DNA of 64,000 bases, taken from contig NZ_SLWB01000001.1 in the NCBI RefSeq assembly GCF_004340205.1, positions 124,001 to 188,000 of the forward strand. Reading direction: 5' to 3'. The DNA is from Acetobacteroides hydrogenigenes (lineage in GTDB: Bacteria; Bacteroidota; Bacteroidia; Bacteroidales; ZOR0009). The notes under the pieces were generated by a model. It was not told the DNA's origin, did not search any database, and was given only the letters and a program-made list of their open reading frames with translations. Positions within the stretch are counted from its first letter, which is position 1. Every line of letters starts with the position of its first letter. Below, in pieces: positions 8,068 through 19,701 of the stretch. Both the position numbers and the translations under genes were made by a program.

Positions 8068-9063
8068 CTAAGGGTGCGCACAACAATTTACCTTAGGCGA
8101 ATTTTCGCTACTTGAGACAAGCGCCTTGCAAACGGCCTTCGCCCGATCTGCATCAACGAGAAAGCGAACGGCACCTGGCAGCAGCTCCACCTCCAGCGGC
8201 GCGGCGCCCAGCACCTCGCCGTCGAGCTCCAGCGGGCAGTCCATCGTATCGGAGAGAATTCTGCATTGGGTTACATCTACGTAGTGTACTTCGGGGTGGA
8301 TTACCGGCTCGGCTTTCCGCAGCTTACCGGTGAATCGAAGAAAGGTTAAGGCCGATACGCGCCCAACAACAACTAGGTTGAGTACGCCATCGTTGATAAT
8401 GGCTCCAGGAGCGATACCCAGCCCGCTGCCAAAGTAGCGCCCATTAGCCATGCAAACAGCCATTGCTCGTCCTCTAAAGCGGTAGCCGTCGGCCTCTATG
8501 GCCACCATCCTCGGCCTACGGAAAAAGATGGTACAAAAACCTCCAATCCAAAAGGCAATTTTTGGCCCAACCAGCCGTTTTAGCCTCTCCACCATTAGAA
8601 CGGTACTGGGACCAATGCCGATATCGCCGATGTTAACGAAGTAGCGAACTGCAGCCAACCCGTTGGGCTGCGTATACTGCACCTTCCCCACATCCGTCGA
8701 ACAGGTATCCCCCCTTTCAATCTGCGCATACAATTCCTCTACCAAAGCCGAAGCCCCAACTGAGCGGGCAAAATCGTTACCGGTACCCCAAGGAAGAACA
8801 GCAACAGCAACGGCCCTACGCTGTGCTTCGGAGAGCGACATCAGGCCATTTACCACCTCGTTTACGGTGCCATCGCCACCTACGGCCACCAAATATGAGC
8901 AACCATCCTCCACTGCAGCAGCCGCTAACCGTTCAGCATCTCGGCTGGCCGAGGTGTACCGGATAGTTGTTTGGTAACGAGCACCAAAGGCAGCCTCTAT
9001 TTGGCTCACCAGGTTTTCTGCCCGTTTCTTCTTAGAGTTTACTATAAAACAGATTGTCTGCAT
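8068..9063 (-). CDS. Diacylglycerol kinase / YegS-like lipid kinase
   Basis: A 331-residue cytosolic enzyme of the DAGK catalytic family, the usual length of the bacterial YegS/DgkB type. VAVGGDGTVNEVVNGL (about residues 60-75) is the glycine-rich ATP-binding motif. LPWGTGNDFARSVG (about 110) is the second conserved loop, and GDIGIGPSTV and GSGLGIAPGAIINDG follow in order. Family members transfer phosphate from ATP to diacylglycerol or another lipid alcohol, or to a sphingoid base in some Bacteroidota; the acceptor is not determined here. The gene stands alone with its own terminator. Confidence 0.85.
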   Translation of the reverse strand: MQTICFIVNSKKKRAENLVSQIEAAFGARYQTTIRYTSASRDAERLAAAAVEDGCSYLVAVGGDGTVNEVVNGLMSLSEAQRRAVAVAVLPWGTGNDFARSVGASALVEELYAQIERGDTCSTDVGKVQYTQPNGLAAVRYFVNIGDIGIGPSTVLMVERLKRLVGPKIAFWIGGFCTIFFRRPRMVAIEADGYRFRGRAMAVCMANGRYFGSGLGIAPGAIINDGVLNLVVVGRVSALTFLRFTGKLRKAEPVIHPEVHYVDVTQCRILSDTMDCPLELDGEVLGAAPLEVELLPGAVRFLVDADRAKAVCKALVSSSENSPKVNCCAHP

Positions 9064-9176
9064 GCGGATTTTAAGTGGGGCAAAGGTAGCAGAATTTAAG
9101 GAAGGCTTAACGACTGAACAACTATTCTACCATGGCCTATGAATAGAAAACAGCTAAACATGCAACACCTTTCGCT

Positions 9177-9209
9177 AAAAAAAGAGGAAGGCTTAGCACC
9201 CTCCTCTTT
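9177..9209 (-). terminator. Intrinsic terminator of gyrB
   Basis: AAAGAGGA and TCCTCTTT form an 8-bp stem about 35 bp past the gyrB stop. A run of T follows on the minus strand. Confidence 0.75.
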
Positions 9210-9242
9210 AATATCTAAAGTCTATTGTCTAACAGTTGGCTA

Positions 9243-11323
<2,081 letters not shown>

Positions 11324-11426
11324 ACATGCAAATATAGCAATTATATCCCAAAAACGAGCCAATAGCAACCTTTAGGGCAAAAGATTATTGCTAGCTTTTA
11401 ACAGCTTAACCTAGCCCCAGCCAGTG

Positions 11427-13127
11427 CTAAAACGAGTAACTAGCCCCTACTACGCCATTAATCCCGTAGGTTCTGTACTGGTAGTAGGTGTCCGAATTGC
11501 TATTTAGCAGGTTGTTGATATTGATGAAGGCATGAATACGCTTGGTGAATTGGTATTCACAACCAATATTAACGTCAACAAACGAGCTTAACTTAACAGC
11601 AGGCATCCTTGGCAAGATAAGTTCACCCTTGCTGTTGTAGTTGTCCATCCATCTTACGTAGCGCGATCCAACGGTAAATACAGATGCCTTAAACGTCCAT
11701 TTCTCGTTATGGCGGTAGGCTGCATCAACCGACGATTCGAAGGCTGGCATACCCCAAGCCTTTGCCTCGTTATCCAGCGAGTAACTGTAGACCTGTGCGC
11801 GCACACCAATATCCAAGAAATTCTTTACGGCTAGGGCAATCTCACCGCCAAAGGTTGTCTTCGACATATTATCGTAAATCACGTTGAAATTGTTATAGTA
11901 GCGCTTGCTTCCCTTCTCGTTAAGGAAGAAGAACTGATGATCGATCAGCTCGTAGCCACCCCAAACGTTGTACGATACAGAGGCGCTTACATTACCCTTT
12001 ATTCCTCCAGAGAGTACCATCTTATGCGCCGTATTTTCCACGTAAATCCCCGGCATTACAAAAGAATTTTCAGAGGTAATCTTCTTGTAGGAGTTCACCT
12101 CAAGATAGCCTCCAACCTTAACATAGGGAACAAAAAAACTACCAGCAGCATCGAGGGTCAAATGCCCCATAGGGAAGAAGTAGCTTCTAGTGTTATTGCC
12201 CCACACATCGTTGGTAAAGTTCACCCCAATTGATGCCGTATAAAAACTTCCATACTTGCGTAGCATTGGCAAAACCGAAACTACCGTATTCGACACGGTA
12301 TCGAAACTACCCGATTTGCCAACGTGCAATATATTCAAGCCAGCACCTAAGTAGTCTTTCTGAATATACTTAAAGACTTCACCTCCTACCGAAACGTGAT
12401 TTTCACCAAAATCAGACTTATCGTTGTAGTAATCGTAGCCAACCGATGCTTTGTAGTTGATGTGAGTAGAGTCTAGGTAAAACGACTTTAGGTTAACCTC
12501 TGCTCTAATATTATTAAAATACTGCGTTAAGGAATCTTTATTGAAGCGGAACGTAGGCTTAGCCATCTGGGCCGAATCAATGCCATAAAACAGGTTCCGA
12601 TTGTGGCTATAGGATACTCCTCCGCTTAAAATTGCACTACTAAAGATCTTCTTTCCAAAAAGGGCAATCTCATTCTTCGAATTATTTGTTGGAACCTTAG
12701 GTCCTTTTTCCAACTCTACCTTGCCCGTTGAAGCGCGATGCTTAAAGTAGGCACCATAGCTGTAGTCTTGGTTCCGCGGACTATTGTAGTAGATATCAAA
12801 AAGCGTGGTAGAGTAGTTGCCAATACCGCCTCGAATAAAGAAGTCGTACAAATCGGTTTTCGGTTCGTCCACCAGCTTTGCCGCTGCAATAGGCTTTACC
12901 GGAAAGTACGACTCTAATGGTTTCGAGAATATGGAGTACTTAAAGTTAGGGGTTAGCTTAAGCGTATCCGTAATCTTAGGCATTATGTTTAGCTTAGAAG
13001 CATCGTTGATGGTAGGCTCGTACGAACGGGTTACCTCAACCTGCTTGTTAAGCGTTTTCTCTTGGGTTTGTGCAAGCGCAGCTACGGGAGCCAGCGCAAG
13101 TAACGTGTATAGAATCTTCTTCATCAT
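11427..13127 (-). CDS. Outer-membrane beta-barrel (TonB-receptor-like) protein
   Basis: 566 residues with a signal peptide (MMKKILYTLLALAPVAALAQ). A short N-terminal stretch with VEVTRSYEPTI is followed by alternating aromatic and polar strands and a terminal aromatic residue (GVVGASYSF), which point to a barrel in the outer membrane. It lacks an obvious plug domain and TonB box, so it is not a full TonB-dependent receptor, though homologues are often labelled that way. Its start lies 3 bp past the stop of the long TPR lipoprotein-sized gene, so the two are translated from one message and probably act together in the envelope. Substrate or role unknown. Confidence 0.7.
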   Translation of the reverse strand: MMKKILYTLLALAPVAALAQTQEKTLNKQVEVTRSYEPTINDASKLNIMPKITDTLKLTPNFKYSIFSKPLESYFPVKPIAAAKLVDEPKTDLYDFFIRGGIGNYSTTLFDIYYNSPRNQDYSYGAYFKHRASTGKVELEKGPKVPTNNSKNEIALFGKKIFSSAILSGGVSYSHNRNLFYGIDSAQMAKPTFRFNKDSLTQYFNNIRAEVNLKSFYLDSTHINYKASVGYDYYNDKSDFGENHVSVGGEVFKYIQKDYLGAGLNILHVGKSGSFDTVSNTVVSVLPMLRKYGSFYTASIGVNFTNDVWGNNTRSYFFPMGHLTLDAAGSFFVPYVKVGGYLEVNSYKKITSENSFVMPGIYVENTAHKMVLSGGIKGNVSASVSYNVWGGYELIDHQFFFLNEKGSKRYYNNFNVIYDNMSKTTFGGEIALAVKNFLDIGVRAQVYSYSLDNEAKAWGMPAFESSVDAAYRHNEKWTFKASVFTVGSRYVRWMDNYNSKGELILPRMPAVKLSSFVDVNIGCEYQFTKRIHAFININNLLNSNSDTYYQYRTYGINGVVGASYSF

Positions 13128-13130
13128 TGC

Positions 13131-16100
13131 TTACTTTTGAATAACCTCAACCGGTGCTTGTTGAACGTTCTGCTTTGCCTTTTCGATCTCTTCGATCTCC
13201 TTCAGCAGCTTATTTGCTTCATCAACTACCCCATCATCCTTTACGGAGTAACCATCCAGAACACTTTGGATCGTTGCTTTAGCTTGGAAGGCATCATTTT
13301 TATCCATGTACAATCGTCCAAGTATCAAGAAACTCTTTCCGATCCAGTACTGGAATGGAGTATTCATATCGGCAAACTCGAACACTTCCTTCTCCACCGC
13401 ATCAAGCTTCTTTTGCTGATAGGAGATTTGAATCTTCATAAACTTAGCCTCGGCACCCTCTTTGGTACGAACGTTGGTGGCAATCTGAGCAAATTCGGCA
13501 GAAGCACCATCCAAATCTCCCAAACCGTAAAGCGACTTAGCCTTTACGTAATGGGCCTCACGAAGCAGCTCTGCCGAAGCCTTTTCGGTTGATAGCAGCT
13601 TAGTTGCGCCATCTGCTGCCTGCTGGAGCAGCTTTTCCTCGTTGGCGCTTCGCATCATTCCAACACGCGCTTCAAGTAGGGTCGACTTATTCTCGGCATT
13701 AACCTCCAACTTTTCGTAGGCTGCTAATGCCTCCTTATAGTTCTTTAAGCCAAAGCTTATATTAGCATACTTTTTAAGCGACACCTCCGAGAATTGGTTC
13801 TTTGGCATTTCGCTAACGTACTTGTAGGCTGTAGCAGCATCGCCAAGGTTTCCGCTTCGCTCTTGGCAATCGGCCAGATAGAAGTACGAGTTTAGCAGGA
13901 AGTCGCCATTAGGGAAGGTTGCTATGTACTTCTTAAACCCTGGAATTGCCTTGGCGCAGTCATTAGCCAAATACGCGCGCTCCGAAGCAGAATACATCAG
14001 CGAATCCTTTTCGGCCATGCCAAGGCTTACATCCTTACCCAACTTCTGAGCATAGGTAAAGTATGAATCCACATCATTCTTATCGACATAAATTTCCTTT
14101 ATAGCAAGAAGCGAATTCTTAGCCTCGTTGGTTCCAGGGAAATCTTCCACAACCCTTTTATAGTACTCAAGCGCCTTATCGTCGTCGTTCTTGTTCACGT
14201 TAATCAAGCCTAACTCTACAAGAGCCTTTATATAGTAGTTCGACCCCTTATTCTTATCCACCAGTTTCTGGAATGTTTCCTCTGCCTTGTCAAACTGCTC
14301 GATTTGAGTGTAAGTGCGACCTATTTCAAACAGGGCATCGTCTACAAGCGGTGATTTTGGATACTTCTGAAGGAAGGTATTCATCGACTCGATCTTTCGC
14401 TCGGGACGATCGACCAAGCCAAGCGCGAAGCTACGCTGATAAAGTGCGTAGTCGGGATCGGAGGCGTTGAGCGCATAAGCCTTATCGTAGTTCTCAATTG
14501 CCAGCCAATACTTTCGCTCGAAGAAGAGAATATCAGCTATACGATTGTAGGCATCGGCCAATGCTGGTTTCGAAGGAACTTCTTGGAAGCTGGTATACTT
14601 ACGAAACCAGACCATACTCTCGTCGTACTTCTTTTGCTTAAAGGCACTATAGCCTAGTCCATAGTGGGCAAGCTTATACTCTGACTGATCGAAGGCACCA
14701 GCAGCAAGCAAGAACTCACCATAAAGCCTCTGGGCGCTATCGTAGTCCTCTAATCGGTAGAAGCTCTCGCCCTTCCAATACTTCGTCAGTGCTCCAAGCG
14801 TGTGATTGTAGCTCGAGTTCTCTAACGACAAATCGAACGATGCAATTGCATCCTTAAAGTTCAAGTTCTGGAATTGCTCCAGCCCGCGATAGTAGGCAAC
14901 GCGCTGAATGGCCGACTTCGTCTTGACGTCCTGCTTCTTTATCTTTTGCAGCGATTCGAGCGCGGCCTTGTAGTTTTTCGTATTGGTGTAGGCAATCATC
15001 AGGTACTCGTAGGCATCGTCAACGCGTGGGCTATTGGGATACTTTTCGATGTAGCTGTTAAATGCCGTGATGGCCTCGTTAAACGGATTATAGTTAAGTT
15101 CGAAGGTTAGCTTGGCAAAGTTGAAAAGCGCGTCTTCCTGAATATCCTTATCGAAGCTCATTTTAGATGCCATGCCGAATGCCTGAAGGGCTTTTTGCTT
15201 GGCATCGAGCTGCATTTGGCTATAGGCAAGGTGGTAGTAGGCGTTTTGGCTCAACGAGTCGTCGCCAGAAACAATACGCTCGAACGACTCTACCGCCTTT
15301 TTATGGTTGTTTGCCTTAAAGTTGATGAAGCCGATCAGGTAGCTATCCTCTCGGGTTATGTTCTTGGCCTCGTCGGCATAGCGGTTGATGTAGGGCAAGG
15401 CCTCGGGGTACATCTTCAACCGGTAGTACGACTCGCCAATTAGGCGCGATATCTCGGCAGAACGCGACTGCGTAGACGATTCGAGCAGCTTTGGCCCCTG
15501 CTCTATCACCTTTTCGTAGTTGCGCTGGATGTAGTATATCTGAACGATATAGTAGGGCGCAATTGGCCCAAACGACTCATCGTTGAGCAGCACCGTAAAT
15601 CCTTTTAACGCGGTAGCGTAGTTCTTCTCCTCGTAGGCAATCTGCGAGTAGTAGTAGGTTGCCGGCGACGAGTACTTGTTATCTACATCCTTTATGGCGG
15701 CAAAAGATTGCGCCGCCAAGTCCTTCTTGTTAATGTAGTAGTACGACAGGCCTCTCTTAAAGAAGCACTCGCACTTATCGTTGAATCCAAGGGCATTGGT
15801 TTCAACCCTACCATACCAGTAAACCGCATCGGCATACTTCTTTTGCTTGTAGTAAAGATTTCCTAAAGCAAAGTTTGCATAGTTTACCTTTTGGTTTTCG
15901 GGATAGTGCATCACGAAGCTACGCACCTCGCGTTCGGCATCCCGATTTTCGAGATGAACGCCGCACATTGCCTTGTAGAACTCGGCATTCCCCTTCTGCA
16001 TCGTATTTTTGGAGCCTACCGCCGAAAGATACTCCTCGAAAAGATGCTGAGCGGATGCATACTTTTCCTTCTCGAACAACTCCAGCGCCTCACGATATAG

Positions 16101-16205
16101 GCGCTCCTCACTTCTATTGATCTGCGTGGTTTGTCCTATTCCTGAGTAGCTTACAATCACAAAGAATAGGAAGGAAACACAACCTTTAGCTAAGTTTTTT
16201 ACCAT
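13131..16205 (-). CDS. Large periplasmic tetratricopeptide-repeat protein
   Basis: 1024 residues. The signal peptide (VKNLAKGCVSFLFFVIVSYSGIGQ) is followed almost entirely by TPR helices. The words ALEYYKRVVEDFPGTNEA and AEETFQKLVDKN are typical. Fifteen or more repeats can be counted by eye, and the C-terminus ends in a short acidic/Gln tail. Such superhelices bind other proteins. No catalytic motif is present. It is the first gene of a tight two-gene operon with the outer-membrane barrel 3 bp downstream, which suggests a periplasmic partner for that barrel. It diverges from ftsE, with about 270 bp between the starts. Confidence 0.8.
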   Translation of the reverse strand: MVKNLAKGCVSFLFFVIVSYSGIGQTTQINRSEERLYREALELFEKEKYASAQHLFEEYLSAVGSKNTMQKGNAEFYKAMCGVHLENRDAEREVRSFVMHYPENQKVNYANFALGNLYYKQKKYADAVYWYGRVETNALGFNDKCECFFKRGLSYYYINKKDLAAQSFAAIKDVDNKYSSPATYYYSQIAYEEKNYATALKGFTVLLNDESFGPIAPYYIVQIYYIQRNYEKVIEQGPKLLESSTQSRSAEISRLIGESYYRLKMYPEALPYINRYADEAKNITREDSYLIGFINFKANNHKKAVESFERIVSGDDSLSQNAYYHLAYSQMQLDAKQKALQAFGMASKMSFDKDIQEDALFNFAKLTFELNYNPFNEAITAFNSYIEKYPNSPRVDDAYEYLMIAYTNTKNYKAALESLQKIKKQDVKTKSAIQRVAYYRGLEQFQNLNFKDAIASFDLSLENSSYNHTLGALTKYWKGESFYRLEDYDSAQRLYGEFLLAAGAFDQSEYKLAHYGLGYSAFKQKKYDESMVWFRKYTSFQEVPSKPALADAYNRIADILFFERKYWLAIENYDKAYALNASDPDYALYQRSFALGLVDRPERKIESMNTFLQKYPKSPLVDDALFEIGRTYTQIEQFDKAEETFQKLVDKNKGSNYYIKALVELGLINVNKNDDDKALEYYKRVVEDFPGTNEAKNSLLAIKEIYVDKNDVDSYFTYAQKLGKDVSLGMAEKDSLMYSASERAYLANDCAKAIPGFKKYIATFPNGDFLLNSYFYLADCQERSGNLGDAATAYKYVSEMPKNQFSEVSLKKYANISFGLKNYKEALAAYEKLEVNAENKSTLLEARVGMMRSANEEKLLQQAADGATKLLSTEKASAELLREAHYVKAKSLYGLGDLDGASAEFAQIATNVRTKEGAEAKFMKIQISYQQKKLDAVEKEVFEFADMNTPFQYWIGKSFLILGRLYMDKNDAFQAKATIQSVLDGYSVKDDGVVDEANKLLKEIEEIEKAKQNVQQAPVEVIQK

Positions 16206-16479
16206 TGACTTGAGAATAGATTCTGCCTAAAAATAGAAAGTTTTGTCCGAACATCGTGCAGCAACCTAAATTTTATAGCTGCGAGCACCCCGATTCTCTC
16301 CACTTTATTTATTTATTTTGTAAGCGAATGCGAACTAAAACATTTACTATTTTTGAATGGCAATTCGCTATGCCAGCCTTCCTTCCCAAACCCTAGGGGA
16401 AGGTGTCGCGGAGAGATGCTTTCGGAACAAACCGCTCAGACAAAGGCTTAGCCTCTTAGGGTCTTAAAAAACTACAGCA

Positions 16480-17175
16480 ATGGCATTGAACACAATTATT
16501 GAGATAAAGAATGCGGCCATATACCAAGGCAACCACATGGTGCTGAACAACGTTAACCTAGAAGTGGAAAAGGGGCAGCTTGTCTACCTTGTTGGCAAGG
16601 TGGGCAGCGGAAAGTCTAGCCTGATAAAGGTTCTTACCGCCGAGATAGGCATAAAAGAAGGGGAAGGCTCCATTTGCGGATTCGACCTTAGAAAGATACG
16701 AAACAAGGAAATTCCAATGCTCCGCCGTAAGCTGGGGGTCGTTTTTCAGGATCTTCAGCTGCTAAACGATCGTTCGGTGCGCGAAAACCTTGAGTTCGTT
16801 CTTAAATCTACCGGATGGAAGAACAAGTTTGAGATCGACAAACGCATCAACGATGTCCTCGAAAAGGTAAAAATGGAGCTCAAGGACTACAAATTCCCGT
16901 TTCAGCTATCGGGCGGCGAACAGCAGCGCATTGCCATTGCCCGTGCCCTACTCAACAACCCCGAGGTGCTTTTAGCCGACGAACCAACGGGCAACCTAGA
17001 CCCCGAAACATCGGAAGACATCATGAAGCTGCTGCTCGAGATCAGCATTACCGGCTGCACCGTTATTGTTGCAACCCACAACTACAACCTCATTAAGAAG
17101 TTCCCTTCTAGGATCATTCGTTTCACAGAGGAGGCCATGGTGGAGGTTAATCCGAATACAAGCATCGACTTATAG
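16480..17175 (+). CDS. ftsE: Cell-division ABC ATPase FtsE
   Basis: A 231-residue ABC ATPase. Walker [10 protein letters not shown] is at 39-47, the Q-loop is in VVFQDLQLL, the signature LSGGEQQR is at 143-150, Walker [14 protein letters not shown] is at 163-175, and the switch is ATHNYNLI. The THNY switch, the D-loop context and the size are characteristic of FtsE, which with the membrane protein FtsX couples septal peptidoglycan hydrolysis to division at the inner membrane. No ftsX lies beside it, which is common in Bacteroidota. The gene is monocistronic, with a terminator 20 bp downstream. Other small MacB/LolD-like ATPases are the main alternative. Confidence 0.8.
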   Translation: MALNTIIEIKNAAIYQGNHMVLNNVNLEVEKGQLVYLVGKVGSGKSSLIKVLTAEIGIKEGEGSICGFDLRKIRNKEIPMLRRKLGVVFQDLQLLNDRSVRENLEFVLKSTGWKNKFEIDKRINDVLEKVKMELKDYKFPFQLSGGEQQRIAIARALLNNPEVLLADEPTGNLDPETSEDIMKLLLEISITGCTVIVATHNYNLIKKFPSRIIRFTEEAMVEVNPNTSIDL

Positions 17176-17193
17176 TGCTAATCAAGAATAGAT

Positions 17194-17232
17194 CAAAGCG
17201 GGGTAGGCTCTTAGAAGCGCTACCCCGCTTTG
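17194..17232 (+). terminator. Intrinsic terminator of ftsE
   Basis: CAAAGCGGGGTAG (17194-17206) and CTACCCCGCTTTG (17220-17232) are exact complements around a 13-base loop. The T-run after it is weak. Confidence 0.7.
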
Positions 17233-17299
17233 GCGTTTAGCCCCAAGAGCAGATGGGTGGTCGTAGGATAAGGATCTGCCGAAACAAAACATCACTCTT

Positions 17300-17404
17300 T
17301 TGCTCGGGTAAATGATTTATTCGAGTTAAAAAATCATTTATTCGATCGGGCAAGTCGTTCATTCGAGCGAGAAAATGATTTATTCAGTCGAGGAAGTCGT
17401 TCCC
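17300..17404. repeat. Five 21-bp tandem repeats with a 42-bp alternation
   Basis: Five units of exactly 21 bp. Units ending AATGATTTAT or AATCATTTAT alternate with units ending AAGTCGTTCAT or AAGTCGTTCCC, giving a 42-bp period. The array lies in the convergent gap between ftsE and the GH13 gene, between their two terminators. The sequence is unrelated to the arrays at 3.8-4.4 kb. Confidence 0.85.
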
Positions 17405-17423
17405 TAAGCAGGGTCAAGGCTAA

Positions 17424-17457
17424 AAGAGGGTGCCTGTAGCATGTCAGACACCCTCTT
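17424..17457 (-). terminator. Intrinsic terminator of the GH13 gene
   Basis: AAGAGGGTG and CACCCTCTT pair over 9 bp, followed on the minus strand by TTTTAG. It lies about 36 bp past the amylase stop. Confidence 0.7.
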
Positions 17458-17492
17458 GGCAGTACCTTAATATGTGCAGCTTCTTGAATCGG

Positions 17493-19337
17493 CTAGCGCA
17501 CCCTTACGATAGCGCCCCATTTAGGCGATATGCTGAGCGTTAAGCGCCCCTTCGCCGAACTGTAGCTTTGGCCGTTAAGCAGATCCTTCATTTGCCTACC
17601 GCTAACTCCAGCAACGCTTACCGTTTGCGCCTTGCTGGAGTTGTTTAGGGCTACAATAAGCCTACGCCCCATATACTCGCGCTCAAAAACGTAAACATCC
17701 TTAGCATCATCGGCAATAAGCGTCTTGATGGAGCCCAATTGCAGCGCAGGATTAGATCGTCGAATTTCAACTAGCTTTTTGTAGTGCGCCTGAAGGTCCT
17801 TGTTTACCTCCACCCTATCGGGGGTGCGCTTGGAGCCATCTACGTTGTACACCTCATCGGCGTAGGCAATGTCGTCCCAAACCATTGGCTTACGGCAGTC
17901 GGGATCGTTGCCGCCCCACATGCCAACCTCATCACCGTAGTACACCATAGGCGCTCCAACGTAGGTCATCTGCATAATCACAAAAAGCTTTTGCAGCTGC
18001 AGCTCCTCTGCATTAGGCTTACGAACGCTATACTTCGGATTATTTGCAGCCTGCGACTTGCCAAAATACTCGCCCCAGCTGCGGAAGTTGCCAACACCAC
18101 GGTTTACAATGTGCGATCCAATTCGGTTGGCATCATGGCTGCCAAAGAGGTTTTGCACCACATAGGCAACGCCCTGTGGGTAGTACTCCCTCAAATCTTT
18201 CAGCTTTCTATCGAACTGCGTTGCGCTGATGCGCATCGTATCGGGATTAAAGAAGAACTCGGCACAGGTAAAGGCAAAGTTGTAGTTCATTTCGCCATCA
18301 AACTCATCGCCCATCAGGTAAGGCTTAACCTTTTCGGGAGTTTCAACAATCTCTGCAGTCAAATAGGCTTCAGGATTGATGGAACGAACATGCTTGCGCC
18401 ACTGCTTCCAGAAGGGATGTCCAATGCAGTAGGCCACATCCAGGCGCCAGCCATCGATGCCATACGCTGTTCCCATGCCCTTCGGGTTCATCCAGCGCTG
18501 GGTTGCGGCAAATATGTACTGCTTGGGGCCATCAACAATGCCATTCTCATCCTCGCACAGCTCGGGTAGCGACTTCACTCCAAACCACCCAACGTAGTCG
18601 AACGTGGTTCCCTTAGCGCTATCGTCGTACGACTTAACCGTAAACCAATCCTTATATGCCGACTGCTGCTGGTTCTTCTTCAAGTCTCGAAATGCGAAGC
18701 TGTTTATCCCTAAATGGTTGAAAACGCCATCGAAGATGATACGAATACCACGGCTGTGCGCCTCATTAATAAGCTTTAGCGCCAGCAAATCGGCCTTGGT
18801 CCACACCCAAGTGGATGGATCCAATGGATTTTCCTTTTCCATTAACACCCTATCGCCTACCGGATCGGGGCCTAGATTTGGGTCAATGTGGTGATAGCTG
18901 GCCCCATCGTACTTGTGCGACGAAGGCGAGTCGAAAATAGGGTTAAGGTAGATAGCGTTAAAGCCCATACCCTTTAGGTAGTCGAGCTTTTCGATAATAC
19001 CCTGCAAGTCGCCCCCATAGCGACGACGAAGAATATGCTTCCAGAGTTCCGGTTCGCCGTTAGCCTTTTCGTAGGGCTGACGCTCGTACCAGTCGCTACC
19101 CCATGGGTGCACCTGCCACTGCTTGGGCGGATCGGAAGGATCGGCCCCCTTAATGTCGTTCACGGTTGGATCGTTGGTGGGATCTCCATTACGGAACCGT
19201 TCGGGAAAGATTTGGTACCACACCGCGCTCTTAGCCCATTGAGGGACAAACTCTGCTGTTTGGGATGGCTTCTTTGCCACCGATTGCTGCGCCAGCGCAA
19301 CCAGCAGCACAACACAAGGTAAGGTTATTCGTTTCAT
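17493..19337 (-). CDS. Secreted alpha-amylase family (GH13) glycosidase, SusA-like
   Basis: 614 residues from the ATG at 19337, which places MKRITLPCVVLLVALAQQSVA at the N-terminus as a signal peptide; the longer frame upstream adds 11 polar residues. The four GH13 regions are present: DGVFNHLG; GIDGWRLDVA with nucleophile Asp about 300; LTAEIVE with acid/base Glu about 329; and LFGSHD with Asp about 402. The C-terminal beta domain ends GAIVRVR. WYQIFPERFRNGD at the start is typical of cyclomaltodextrinase/neopullulanase enzymes. It most likely hydrolyses alpha-1,4-glucans in the periplasm. No SusC/D pair or regulator lies beside it, so it is not part of a full utilisation locus here. Confidence 0.85.
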   Translation of the reverse strand: MKRITLPCVVLLVALAQQSVAKKPSQTAEFVPQWAKSAVWYQIFPERFRNGDPTNDPTVNDIKGADPSDPPKQWQVHPWGSDWYERQPYEKANGEPELWKHILRRRYGGDLQGIIEKLDYLKGMGFNAIYLNPIFDSPSSHKYDGASYHHIDPNLGPDPVGDRVLMEKENPLDPSTWVWTKADLLALKLINEAHSRGIRIIFDGVFNHLGINSFAFRDLKKNQQQSAYKDWFTVKSYDDSAKGTTFDYVGWFGVKSLPELCEDENGIVDGPKQYIFAATQRWMNPKGMGTAYGIDGWRLDVAYCIGHPFWKQWRKHVRSINPEAYLTAEIVETPEKVKPYLMGDEFDGEMNYNFAFTCAEFFFNPDTMRISATQFDRKLKDLREYYPQGVAYVVQNLFGSHDANRIGSHIVNRGVGNFRSWGEYFGKSQAANNPKYSVRKPNAEELQLQKLFVIMQMTYVGAPMVYYGDEVGMWGGNDPDCRKPMVWDDIAYADEVYNVDGSKRTPDRVEVNKDLQAHYKKLVEIRRSNPALQLGSIKTLIADDAKDVYVFEREYMGRRLIVALNNSSKAQTVSVAGVSGRQMKDLLNGQSYSSAKGRLTLSISPKWGAIVRVR

Positions 19338-19655
19338 GCTTCTGCAAGATTTATTGTAACTACTCAGCACCCTATGGAATCACAACACACGCCGCACGCA
19401 TCACGAAAATCGAAAAAACGTTGTAAGAACCATTACTATGTAAGCCCTCGTTATCCATGCTATGTGAGTCGACCTCCTCAATGCCAGTAGTTCCGATTTA
19501 TTTCACGTCCAAATTTCGCCTGTTTAATCTTCTAATAAAACAGGAAGAACAAGCCACTATACATAATGCGCCCCATCTTATATCAACAACCAAATTGCAA
19601 CATTAAAGGAAGCATGTCCACCAGATAAAGGCATTGCTGGCTTCGGTTAGCTTTT
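19338..19655. other. Divergent intergenic region, no gene seen
   Basis: About 360 bp separate the starts of the GH13 and CDF genes. Apart from the CDF promoter at its right end, no repeat, hairpin with T-run or credible small ORF was noticed. Confidence 0.4.
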
Positions 19656-19687
19656 TTTGGTAAAGTAGGCTAGCCCTTCTATCTTTA
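19656..19687 (+). promoter_or_regulatory. Bacteroidota-type promoter of the CDF gene
   Basis: TTTG at 19656-19659 and TATCTTTA at 19680-19687 are 20 bp apart. This matches the TTTG-N19-21-TAnnTTTG pattern of the primary sigma factor in Bacteroidota except for the last base. The ATG follows 14 bp after the box, so the leader is very short. Confidence 0.55.
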
Positions 19688-19701
19688 CACAAAAAAACAT
19701 C

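Noticed and set aside
16400-16460. Weak resemblance to a glycine riboswitch (GGAGAG ... CTCAGACAAAGGC)
   Set aside because: Core CCGAAGG-type bases are missing, only one half is present, and the gene downstream is ftsE, not a glycine gene.
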